Of a stretch of DNA of 40,938 nucleotides, positions 25,601 through 33,268 are shown piece after piece (positions within the stretch are counted from its first letter, which is position 1; each line of letters opens with the position of its first letter). The notes under the pieces are model-generated. The model was given only the letters and a program-made list of their open reading frames with translations. It did not search any database and was not told where the DNA came from. Both the position numbers and the translations under genes were made by a program. Source of the DNA: Candidatus Neomarinimicrobiota bacterium (GTDB lineage Bacteria > Fidelibacterota > Marinisomatia > Marinisomatales > S15-B10); the NCBI GenBank assembly GCA_036476315.1, contig JAZGBI010000086.1, positions 1 to 40,938 on the forward strand, in the 5' to 3' direction.

Positions 25601-25725
25601 CCTTGGCGTTCTTCTCCCTCCGTAGGAGACCCCACGGGTCACAGGGACTCCCTTTGAGGTGGCGAATCTCATCTCAAGATCCTTTGGAAGATCCTGTGGA
25701 TAAACCAGCCTTACAGGTTGAATCC

Positions 25726-26829
25726 TCATTTCCGATACTGGGGTGAAATCGCTCGAATGAGCTCATCGTCCCAGGAGTGATTTTCGGCAAGCAGTTGCCT
25801 CAGCTTTATGAAGTCCACCTCCCGATTCCCTTTCGGACCTTCGTTGAACGCCTTGAATCCAGCTTTCGCTTCGGTCATCATGTTGAGGGCCAGCCAGTCC
25901 CGGTTGCTTTGTTGATTCAGGTTCCAGTGCTCAAGCTTCTTCTTCCGGAGACTGTTGAGAGTCTTGCTCAAGCATTCGGGCATGGTGAGCATCAGTTTAG
26001 TGGCGTACGTTTCCACCGTTTGATCGAGCAGGGTGAAATCTATGCTTCCCGACTTCAAGATCGCTTTCCCTTCATTCAGCGCTTTACCTTCCTTTCTTCT
26101 TCCGTAGACAATCTCCCCTTTTTCGTTCAGCCACGTGTCCGTGATGACGAGAGGATTGGGGGTCCACTCCCCGTTCACTTTCAGCACGGGAACGGCTTCC
26201 GATATGAGCCCCAGTCTTAGAGCCTCATGGGCCGTCCACATGTCACACAGGGTACAGCTCTTTATGGCCTTCTCAATTCCAACATAAAGATGGAGAAAAT
26301 CGGTGCTTCCGCCATCGGGCGCGCTGCCGTGCTTGGGGCCGGCTTGACCGAAAACTGCAAGATCACTGGCAACCGAAAAATCGCACGCCATCCCTATTTC
26401 CTGTCCCCCGGCGATTCGCATACCATTTACACGATTGATGACCGGCTTGTCACAATGAAGAATCGACGTCACCATGTCGTTAAATAGACGCATGTACTGT
26501 TTGTATTCCTGGGGATGGCCGGCATAGTATTCGGCATATTCCTTGGTGTTTCCTCCCGTACAAAAAGCCTTCTCACCCACCGCCGTGAAGATGACCGCCA
26601 CAACACCCCTATCGTTGGACGCCTTCCGGAAAGCGAGAATAATTTCTTTCACCATCTCCGTGGTGTATGCGTTGTGCTGTTCGGGATTGTTCAGGTATAT
26701 CCAGGCATTGTAAAGACCCTCAACAGGATCTCCGTTTTTATCCCTGCAGGACTTTCTCTCGTATTTGATCCCTTTGAAATCTCCAAAGGGAGCTTTTGAA
26801 ACATCTACCAGATCATGATTCCTCAACAC
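25726..26829 (-). CDS. oah: 6-oxocyclohex-1-ene-1-carbonyl-CoA hydrolase (ring-opening)
   Basis: About 367 residues from GTG 26829, chosen for its perfect site (AAAGGAGGT, spacer 6); the frame is open to TTG 26850. The family (Oah/BamA) is a long crotonase variant that hydrolyses the ring between C1 and C2, yielding 3-hydroxypimelyl-CoA. Seen here are YLNNPEQHNAYTTEMVKEII, FCTGGNTKEYAEYYAGHPQE, MRIAGGQEIGMACDF and FGQAGPKHGSAPDGGSTDFL, the signature stretches used to detect anaerobic aromatic degraders. The product goes to the fused dehydrogenase/hydratase further down the operon. Confidence 0.95.
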   Translation of the reverse strand: MLRNHDLVDVSKAPFGDFKGIKYERKSCRDKNGDPVEGLYNAWIYLNNPEQHNAYTTEMVKEIILAFRKASNDRGVVAVIFTAVGEKAFCTGGNTKEYAEYYAGHPQEYKQYMRLFNDMVTSILHCDKPVINRVNGMRIAGGQEIGMACDFSVASDLAVFGQAGPKHGSAPDGGSTDFLHLYVGIEKAIKSCTLCDMWTAHEALRLGLISEAVPVLKVNGEWTPNPLVITDTWLNEKGEIVYGRRKEGKALNEGKAILKSGSIDFTLLDQTVETYATKLMLTMPECLSKTLNSLRKKKLEHWNLNQQSNRDWLALNMMTEAKAGFKAFNEGPKGNREVDFIKLRQLLAENHSWDDELIRAISPQYRK

Positions 26830-26864
26830 GGTAACACCTCCTTTTACCAATCAGCCACAAGAAC

Positions 26865-27084
26865 ACTAAGTACTTCAACCACAGAGAAGATATTTTTGTG
26901 ATCTTAGAAACCCTAGAAGGAGTAATCTCTGCCTTGATGAGAAGGTGTGTTGCTCAATGTTATCTTCTTCCAATATTATTCTTTTTTCTCTGTGACTTCT
27001 CCGGTTCAACACAAGCTATTAGTGTACTTCGTGTAATTCGTGGTTTATCACTGCTCTCTGTGACCTCTGTGGCTATGTGGTGGG
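26865..27084. repeat. 9-bp-unit array between had and oah
   Basis: On the plus strand, 27022-27048 holds TGTACTTCG, TGTAATTCG and TGGTTTATC, and 27055-27081 holds CTCTGTGAC, CTCTGTGGC and TATGTGGTG: consecutive 9-bp units. At 26880-26888 ACCACAGAG appears in the opposite orientation, so the stretch has loosely inverted ends. The right end reaches the stop codon of had (27085-27087). No gene is seen in this 255-base gap. Confidence 0.65.
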
Positions 27085-28134
27085 TTAGAAATCTGGGATC
27101 ATGACTGCCCGTTTGTTCAGACGCTTCTCCATCATTTGCGAGAAAACTTCATTTATCTGAGACATGGGATATGTCTCTGTGAATGGACTCAGCTGTACTT
27201 TCCCCGCAGCAACAAGATCCAGAATTTCTGGATAGAGGTCCGGACGGCATCCCCAAGTACCAATGGCCCGTGCGTCGAATGCCATGAGATTGCTGAGCCT
27301 CAATTCGAGCTTGTGCATGGTGAACCCCACCACCGAAAGTGTGGAAGCATATCCTATAAGAGCGTAAGCCAGTTCCTGACCCTCCTTCGTCCCGGACATT
27401 TCGAAGATTTTCCAGCACTCACCGGGGCCACCTATGTCACGACACATCTCCCTGACCGTGGCTTTCACCTCTCGGGGTGACTTTCCCCTGACATCCAGGA
27501 CTCCATGAACGCCCACATCGCTGGCTCCCTTCAGACGGTTCGCATCGACATCAATTGCCACCACTTTTGCGCCTGTAACGAGCGCCAGCTGTGCCCCGTA
27601 GATGCCGATTCCGCCTACTCCAATAATAACAGCAAGATCACCTTTTTCGAGTCCGCTTCTTTTTACTGCCTGGTACGGCGTGGAAACGGCATCGGCAATC
27701 ACCGAGAGTTCTGCCAGAGAATAAGGACTGAGCAGAGACTCAGGGATCTCGCAGAGAAACCGGTGAGGGACTTTCATATGGCTCGCGAATCCTCCGTCAA
27801 AATCGTTCCCTGGCATTTTCTGACTTCGACAGATGTTGGCCCTGCCACGGTGGCAGAGGTAGCACTCACCGCAAGGCAGTACGGCGGGGACTATGACTTT
27901 CTTGTCCTTCCAATCCGGGGGACCCTCCGCCACAATTCCGCTGACTTCATGCCCCAGGACCAAAGGAAGAGGCTTTCTGGTTCTAATCCCATCGTGCCAG
28001 AATCCTATATCGGTATGGCATACACCGCATCCTGCCACTTCCAGTAGAACGTCTCCTTCATCCAAGGACTGCAGAGGCTCTTGCACCAGCTCAAAAGGTT
28101 GATTTGTTGCGGACATCTGCCAACTAGACCACAT
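27085..28134 (-). CDS. had: 6-hydroxycyclohex-1-ene-1-carbonyl-CoA dehydrogenase
   Basis: A 349-residue zinc-dependent medium-chain dehydrogenase. The catalytic zinc ligands are Cys39 (GCGVCHTDIG) and His62-Glu63 (LGHEVSG). The structural zinc cysteines are 88, 91, 94 and 102 (CGECYLCHRGRANIC). The NAD fold is IIGVGGIGIYGAQ (about 171-183). It oxidises the Dch product to the 6-oxo compound using NAD+, which Oah then hydrolyses. The N-terminal WQM supports the first ATG. It lies 41 bases after the activator ATPase, and oah follows after a repeat array. Confidence 0.92.
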   Translation of the reverse strand: MWSSWQMSATNQPFELVQEPLQSLDEGDVLLEVAGCGVCHTDIGFWHDGIRTRKPLPLVLGHEVSGIVAEGPPDWKDKKVIVPAVLPCGECYLCHRGRANICRSQKMPGNDFDGGFASHMKVPHRFLCEIPESLLSPYSLAELSVIADAVSTPYQAVKRSGLEKGDLAVIIGVGGIGIYGAQLALVTGAKVVAIDVDANRLKGASDVGVHGVLDVRGKSPREVKATVREMCRDIGGPGECWKIFEMSGTKEGQELAYALIGYASTLSVVGFTMHKLELRLSNLMAFDARAIGTWGCRPDLYPEILDLVAAGKVQLSPFTETYPMSQINEVFSQMMEKRLNKRAVMIPDF

Positions 28135-28175
28135 TACTACACCCTATTGCTCTAACAGTTAAACATTCCACACAT

Positions 28176-28955
28176 TCAGGTTGCCACGAGTTTTTCAGTC
28201 TCTCTTCTGGCAATGAGAGAGGCCCCGTAGGCACTCACGTACTGGGGCTCTTCCGGAATGACCACCTCCACTGGTAACCTCTCCTTCAACAATTCCCCTA
28301 CGTAGGGATGAAAGCCAATAACCCCTCCGCATAGAATAACAGGGAAACCGGGATCGTAACTTAACTTCATGATACGGCTTACCAGAGACAGATAGATCCC
28401 CCTTGCAATATCTTCAACTGGCACATCGGCGAATTTCCATTGGAGGATTTCAGTCTTGGCGAATACCGTGCAGAAACTGTTCAATTCCCGCTTCGACGAA
28501 GAAGAACTGGCCAGCCGGGACATTTCCCCAATCTCCAATTCCGCCTTTTCCGCCACCTCCATGAGAAAAGCCCCCGTTCCTGCAGCACACTTGTCACTCA
28601 TATAGAAATGCTCCACCTTTCCTGCATCTTCACAAACGATCACCTTAATATCCTCCCCTCCAATATCGATGACCGTCTTTCGGTAAGGAAAATCCTTCGA
28701 AGCACCAACCGCAGAACAGACAAGCTCGGTCTTCTTGCTTCGGGCTTTCTCAAAGGACATTCGTCCGTATCCCGTGGCGCACGATGATTGAATGGGGAAA
28801 ATGTGGTGCACATGATCGAGGTTCTGCTGTAGGGATTCTTTGTCTCTACTCAGGGTGGGAAACACAGTTCTGAAAAGGACGTCACCTTCCCCGTTCACCA
28901 CGCAGAGCTTAGTGAAAGAGGAGCCGAGATCGATGCCCAGGAAACAATCAGTCAC
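28176..28955 (-). CDS. Activator ATPase of the HgdC/BcrAD family (second set)
   Basis: A 259-residue ASKHA ATPase of single-domain HgdC size. It has GIDLGSSFTKL (phosphate 1), VIDIGGEDIKVI (phosphate 2), the [4Fe-4S] cysteines in SDKCAAGTGAFL and NSFCTVFAKTEI, and LCGGVIGFHPYVGELL. The family forms a dimer around one iron-sulfur cluster and drives ATP-dependent low-potential electron transfer to a dehydratase or reductase. GTG start, overlapping the KPR-family gene by 8 bases. It is additional to the bcrA/bcrD pair. With the HgdB-like gene two positions upstream it forms a separate activator-acceptor set of unknown substrate. Confidence 0.88.
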   Translation of the reverse strand: MTDCFLGIDLGSSFTKLCVVNGEGDVLFRTVFPTLSRDKESLQQNLDHVHHIFPIQSSCATGYGRMSFEKARSKKTELVCSAVGASKDFPYRKTVIDIGGEDIKVIVCEDAGKVEHFYMSDKCAAGTGAFLMEVAEKAELEIGEMSRLASSSSSKRELNSFCTVFAKTEILQWKFADVPVEDIARGIYLSLVSRIMKLSYDPGFPVILCGGVIGFHPYVGELLKERLPVEVVIPEEPQYVSAYGASLIARRETEKLVAT

Positions 28956-29895
28956 TGTATTTTGACTCCAGCAGCTTTACTATAGTCCCCAGGGTCGAAT
29001 TGAGAGGAACGGGAATGTCGTGCTTTCGGCCGTATTTTTCAATCTTTCCGTTGAGGTAATCGATCTCAGTGGGCAACCGATTCTCGATATCCACCAGCAT
29101 GGTGGGTTTGTGTTTTCCACCCTTTTTGAGATAGCCCATGGCCGATTCAAGAAATGAACTGCCAAGATCCAGTCCATCCGCCTCCGCCACTTTTATGGAT
29201 TCCCGGATAACACCCTCCGCGAGTCGGACGGCGGGACCGAAAGACATGACGTCCTCCATGGTCTGTCCGGTGATGGCACAGAGAGGAGACAGGGTAGCAT
29301 TCAGAATGGCTTTCTGCCAGACGTGGATCTGCAGGTTATCGGAACTCTCCGTTGTAAGGCCAACAGAGTTCAGACGTTGCACAAATCTCTCCTCCATTTC
29401 CTCTCCTTCTTCAGATAGAGCGGAGACATAGTTGGGGGGATTGAAGAACGTCACGTTGACAGCGTCCTCACCGGAGGACGTCCGGGTCAAATTGCCGGCG
29501 AAATTGATGACCATTCGTAACGTCCTTTCCCTGGAAAACGTGGAAGCGATATCAAGTTCCGTTCCAATGCCATTCTGAGCACTCATAAGATAGAATTTGC
29601 CGTTATCGATTCCCTGCGTCTCTTCAAGTGCCGGCAGCAGGAAAGGACATTTCAAAGCATAGACCACCAGGTCAAGATCGTACGCGGCCAAATCGCGGAT
29701 GGAATTGACAGATTCCCGAACCGGTACAGTCTTTTCAATGGTATTTGTCAGAATAATCCCATCTCGTCTTAAAGCATCAATTCGTTTCGGACTGATGTCA
29801 CACATAACGACCTCAGCACCCGCCTCAATGAGATGAGCTGCAATAATCGACCCCACGGGACCGGCTCCCACTACTGACACTCTTAATGAGTCCAT
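28948..29895 (-). CDS. Ketopantoate-reductase-family (PanE/ApbA) oxidoreductase
   Basis: About 315 residues from ATG 29895 (GAGGTG just upstream; a GTG at 29901 is also in frame). The NADP Rossmann motif is VVGAGPVGSIIAAHL. Family residues are present: SAQNGIGTELD, the catalytic Lys in VWQKAILNATLSPLCAITG, and PTEIDYLNGKIEKYGRKHDI with the substrate Glu. PanE reduces 2-dehydropantoate, but relatives reduce other 2-oxo acids (L. lactis PanE acts as a D-2-hydroxyacid dehydrogenase). Here it lies between an HgdB-like subunit and its activator. Producing or removing a 2-hydroxy acid in that pathway is therefore more likely than pantothenate synthesis. This is inference. Confidence 0.8.
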   Translation of the reverse strand: MDSLRVSVVGAGPVGSIIAAHLIEAGAEVVMCDISPKRIDALRRDGIILTNTIEKTVPVRESVNSIRDLAAYDLDLVVYALKCPFLLPALEETQGIDNGKFYLMSAQNGIGTELDIASTFSRERTLRMVINFAGNLTRTSSGEDAVNVTFFNPPNYVSALSEEGEEMEERFVQRLNSVGLTTESSDNLQIHVWQKAILNATLSPLCAITGQTMEDVMSFGPAVRLAEGVIRESIKVAEADGLDLGSSFLESAMGYLKKGGKHKPTMLVDIENRLPTEIDYLNGKIEKYGRKHDIPVPLNSTLGTIVKLLESKYSD

Positions 29896-29898
29896 ATT

Positions 29899-29934
29899 CA
29901 CCTCAAAACCTTAACGCCCCAACACCTTAGTACT
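29899..29934. repeat. Octamer array upstream of the KPR-family gene
   Basis: Minus-strand units AGTACTAA, GGTGTTGG, GGCGTTAA, GGTTTTGA and GGTGAATA run in 8-bp phase from the stop codon of the HgdB-like gene (29927-29929) into the ribosome binding site and start of the next gene. The GAGGTG site itself appears to be the last array unit. Confidence 0.6.
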
Positions 29935-31129
29935 CCTGCCCCGTTATCTGCTCCACAAAGGTCTCAATTTTGGTCCTGTTTTGCGCATCGGAGAAAAACC
30001 TGAGGTCGTTCAGATCCCCTTCCACAATGAGACCGGGTATACCTGTTTCTTCTTCCAGTCGCTTTGGTAAGCCAAAACGGGTGTTGGAATTATTGAAGCA
30101 TGTTTTTGCATTGTGAAAAATGACACCGTCAATATCAAAATCGCTGATCCATTGCTTCAGCATGGACAGCTTTGCCTGTTCGCTACGGTTTATGAAGATT
30201 TGCGTGTAGGCTAAGGCCAGAGATTCCATGGGATCCTTCTCGTCAAAGGAGTCAAAAATCCAGCTATTGCAGTAAGTGGACGCAATAACGGCAGCGCGGT
30301 TATCGTGAAACAAGTCGGCAAGAGCCCTCAAGCGCCCCCAGACGGGCATTCCGTCCCAGAATATTCGGCACTGTTCCTTTTCCACGGCACCTACGCCTTT
30401 CTCCATTCGCTCCTTCAATTCTGAAAGGAGTACCTGGTAGTAATCGACGCACTCTTGAGTGCCCCTCAAAAGCACTATGGGACCCATGTGGATGGTTCCG
30501 TCGAAAAACGTAAGGGGAGAAGGATGCGTCCTGGCAGTTTGAAGCACCTCCTGCCAGAGCCGTGTCCCCTCCTTACTGAGACTCACTACTTCCCCGAAGC
30601 GATCCTCGTCAAACTGAGTCCCAGAGACTCTCTCACACGTAGAAATCAAATCTCCCAGTTGCCTCACCACCAACTCAATTTCCGGCTCTCTAATCCGGTC
30701 AAGGTGTCGAGGAGGGTGTATACCGTGAATGGGTGAGTCAAACTCTCCGGCGAAAAAGGTGAACCAGTCTTCCACTTCACGGCACTGGTTGGTGTTGAAG
30801 ACGATGAGATCGGGCTTTGGTACTTCTTTCAATCCATAGGCCCTGGTAAGGGGTGTCTCTCGTTTCAGGTATGCCCCGATATCGCTTGTGAGGTAAGAGC
30901 AAATCTCACCCGAGTAACCGGCATTCACCGCCAGCGGGATGCAGTCGTTGGCTCTCCTTGTGGCTCCCAGGAGGGCACCGTGGTTTTCGGGGAAGTAGAC
31001 GGAAAACCCGAAACTCCGGAGAAGTTCGGCAGGCCCGGCGCTCGTACACCAGGCCACAGGAGAACTCATGGACTTGTAGTAGTCAAACATTACCTGTTTC
31101 AACAACTGCGCTGATTTAAGTGGATTCAT
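29927..31129 (-). CDS. HgdB/BcrB-like 2-hydroxyacyl-CoA dehydratase-family subunit
   Basis: A 400-residue protein of the 2-hydroxyglutaryl-CoA dehydratase D / benzoyl-CoA reductase family. Cysteines aligned by eye with those of BcrB in this window lie in YSGEICSYLTSDIG, VFNTNQCREVEDWF and FHNAKTCFNNSNT, the expected iron-sulfur ligands. The C-terminus (RLEEETGIPGLIVEGDLNDL) is typical. ATGA overlap with the ligase gene. It clearly differs from the adjacent bcrB and bcrC, so it belongs to a second enzyme. Such enzymes normally need two different large subunits, and only one is seen here. It could be homomeric, pair with a subunit elsewhere, or share BcrB/BcrC. Confidence 0.85.
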   Translation of the reverse strand: MNPLKSAQLLKQVMFDYYKSMSSPVAWCTSAGPAELLRSFGFSVYFPENHGALLGATRRANDCIPLAVNAGYSGEICSYLTSDIGAYLKRETPLTRAYGLKEVPKPDLIVFNTNQCREVEDWFTFFAGEFDSPIHGIHPPRHLDRIREPEIELVVRQLGDLISTCERVSGTQFDEDRFGEVVSLSKEGTRLWQEVLQTARTHPSPLTFFDGTIHMGPIVLLRGTQECVDYYQVLLSELKERMEKGVGAVEKEQCRIFWDGMPVWGRLRALADLFHDNRAAVIASTYCNSWIFDSFDEKDPMESLALAYTQIFINRSEQAKLSMLKQWISDFDIDGVIFHNAKTCFNNSNTRFGLPKRLEEETGIPGLIVEGDLNDLRFFSDAQNRTKIETFVEQITGQEY

Positions 31130-32832
31130 CTTTCAAGCCTCACTACGTAAACATCATCCCTTATTTTCTCTTCCCCACCGTACAGACTTTCGATTTCTGC
31201 TTTGAATGTCTCCCCGATCACATTGGGTGCCAGTTTCATCGAAGGGGTAAGTTCGTCCCGTTCAAGTGAGAGTTCCCGGTCCAGGAGCATGACAGCACCG
31301 GGACGTTCATACGGAACGTCCATGGCTCTGTTCAATCCATTAAGGCAAAGAGACAGGCAGGATGCCAGTTGATCCATACTCGTGGGTCGCCGGCATTCCT
31401 CACTCAGATCGTTCGGGTCGGGCATTTTGTCAAACAAAGCGCTGTTTGGAAAAAGGAGTACCACAGGATAGTTCTCCCCACTTCCCGCAACATACACATG
31501 CGACAGATAGCAGCAGGTTCCGGCTATACGGTTCTCAATTTCCGCGGGAAACACTTTTTCCGCATTGCTCAGTTTGAAAATTCGATCTTTCCTGGAAATG
31601 AGGCGCAGCCCATCAGGCGTGAAGTCTCCCACGTCACCCGTGTAGAACCACCCATCTTCGGTGAGGACCTTCTTCGTCGCCTCTTCATTTTTGTAATATC
31701 CTTTCATTACGTTGGGACCGGCGACCATGATTTCATTTTCGGGTGAAAGCTTTATCCGAACGCCTGGGATGGCGGTCCCAACCAGGCCAGGTTTTCTTTT
31801 CCTGGATGGATCGGTCACTGTAGAACAGGGAGACGTTTCTGTCAAACCCCATCCTTCAATGACAGGAATCCCACGGGATTCAAACATATCCGAAATGGTT
31901 TGGGGCAGGGGAGCAGCTGCCGTGAAGATGAACCTGAGACCCGTCCTGAAAATCAGTTCCTCAACCTCGGAATCCTCCATGGCGCGTGAGGTAAGTTCCT
32001 GATATATTTTCGGCACACTGAAAAAGACGGTGGGCTTAACCTCCCGCCAGTTCTCCACCAGCAATCCGGTGTCCTTTCCGAAGCCGTGTTCCAGGGAAAA
32101 GAGAGCACCGTTCGTGATGGCAGCAAACATTTCAAAGATGCCACCAAAACTGTGATGCCACGGAAGGTATGAAAGGAAACGGTCTTCCTCTGAAATACTC
32201 CACAAAACCTTCATGGCGGCCTGCTGCGAAAGAATATTGCCGTGGGTGAGCATGACGCATTTGGGAGTCCCCATGGTGCCTGATGTGAACATCATCAGGG
32301 TAACCGTGTCCGGGTCAAGATGGAACGCGAGACCGCCACCTTTGTCATCCCGGGGAACGAGTAATTCCGAGAAGGGGATGAGATTCGCAATATGCTTTCC
32401 TTCAACAGGGTCAAAATGGAAGATCGCTTTCAGATTCAATTCCTCTTCGATGCGATCCAGTTGACCCTGATCGGACACAGCCAGAAAATCGGCGTCACAG
32501 AACTCGACGAGCCGACTGGCAGTGTCTTTCGGGTATCCCGCAAAGATGGGAACAGCGACACCTCCCGATGCCATGACGGCAAGCTCCATCTGGAGCATCT
32601 CGAGACGGTTTCGCGAGAAAATCGCCATCCTGTCGCCAATGTTGAACCCAAGGCGTGAGAGATTCCGGGAAATACTATCGATTGAACCGTAGAAATCCCC
32701 CCACATCATGGGCATATAACCTTTCCCTCTATTCTCCTGGTAGATGGCCCTGCTCTTGAATTGCGAAGCATTTTCCTTCAGCATGGTGGCAATATTGGGA
32801 GAAAACTCCGGAAGTTTCTGGGGTGAGGACAA
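31126..32832 (-). CDS. AMP-forming acyl-CoA ligase
   Basis: The ORF is open to 32940, but its first 36 codons are repeat-array DNA (IINNQLSIINNQL). I place the start at TTG 32832 (568 residues) or ATG 32784 (552), neither with a good ribosome site. Adenylation motifs: MFTSGTMGTPKCVMLTHGN (A3), GWGLTETSPC (A5), YTGDVGDFTPDGL (A7), RKDRIFKLSNAEKVFPAEIE (A8) and LTPSMKL (catalytic Lys). The pattern looks like long-chain acyl-CoA synthetases more than benzoate-CoA ligase. It lies between bcrD and the second dehydratase set, which suggests activation of an aromatic or hydroxy acid. The substrate is open. Confidence 0.85.
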   Translation of the reverse strand: MSSPQKLPEFSPNIATMLKENASQFKSRAIYQENRGKGYMPMMWGDFYGSIDSISRNLSRLGFNIGDRMAIFSRNRLEMLQMELAVMASGGVAVPIFAGYPKDTASRLVEFCDADFLAVSDQGQLDRIEEELNLKAIFHFDPVEGKHIANLIPFSELLVPRDDKGGGLAFHLDPDTVTLMMFTSGTMGTPKCVMLTHGNILSQQAAMKVLWSISEEDRFLSYLPWHHSFGGIFEMFAAITNGALFSLEHGFGKDTGLLVENWREVKPTVFFSVPKIYQELTSRAMEDSEVEELIFRTGLRFIFTAAAPLPQTISDMFESRGIPVIEGWGLTETSPCSTVTDPSRKRKPGLVGTAIPGVRIKLSPENEIMVAGPNVMKGYYKNEEATKKVLTEDGWFYTGDVGDFTPDGLRLISRKDRIFKLSNAEKVFPAEIENRIAGTCCYLSHVYVAGSGENYPVVLLFPNSALFDKMPDPNDLSEECRRPTSMDQLASCLSLCLNGLNRAMDVPYERPGAVMLLDRELSLERDELTPSMKLAPNVIGETFKAEIESLYGGEEKIRDDVYVVRLER

Positions 32833-33017
32833 TTGATTATTGATTATTGACAATTGATTATTGATTATTTGAAAACCGGAAACGGGAGAATTGGAGAAAT
32901 GGAGGAATGGAGAACTGGAGAAAATGATGCGTGAGGACAATTGATTATTGACAATTGATTATTGATCATTTGAAAACCCGAGACGGGAGAGTTGGAGGAA
33001 TGGAGAAAATGATGCGT
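32826..33017. repeat. Composite direct repeat of two blocks with 7- and 8-bp units
   Basis: Block 1 (32826-32932) and block 2 (32933-33017) both start GAGGACAATTGATTATTG and end GAGAAAATGATGCGT. Inside each, a 7-bp array (ATTGATT, ATTGACA) is followed by an 8-bp array (AATTGGAG, AAATGGAG, GAATGGAG, AACTGGAG). Block 2 is a shortened copy. The blocks lie directly upstream of the ligase and supply the false N-terminal extension of its ORF. Confidence 0.85.
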
Positions 33018-33029
33018 AATGCATGACTG

Positions 33030-33268
33030 CCAACTGGTGACTGGTTCACTGGTTACTTGATACTTGATCCCCCGACATGCGTCGGGATTTCGCTTTGCTC
33101 AACTCCGCTCAACTTGATACTTGATACTCGATACTCGATACTTGCTAATTCGGTGAAATCAGGACATGGTTTACACTGCCGACTGCCAACTGGTGACTGG
33201 TGACTGGTTCACTGGTTACTTGATCCTTGATACTTGATCCTTGTTACTTGACCCTTGATACTTGGTTC
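33030..33268. repeat. Heptamer array (ACTTGAT / ACTGGTG) at the 3' end of bcrD
   Basis: On the plus strand there are runs of 7-bp units such as ACTGGTG, ACTGGTT, ACTTGAT, CCTTGAT, ACTTGAC and ACTCGAT, in two stretches around 33030-33150 and 33180-33268. A short palindromic piece (33068-33110, CCCCGACATGCGTCGGGATT) separates them. The right stretch encodes the last 19 codons and the stop of bcrD. Confidence 0.85.

Noticed and set aside
28948-29895. Call as panE for pantothenate synthesis
   Set aside because: No other pantothenate gene is present and the gene is embedded in, and overlaps, the dehydratase set.
31126-32832. Call as benzoate-CoA ligase
   Set aside because: Motifs look closer to long-chain acyl-CoA synthetases, and operon position does not decide the substrate.
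32826-33268. Repeat region as a CRISPR or origin of replication
   Set aside because: Units are 7-8 bp and contiguous without unique spacers. There are no DnaA boxes and no dnaA, dnaN or partition genes.
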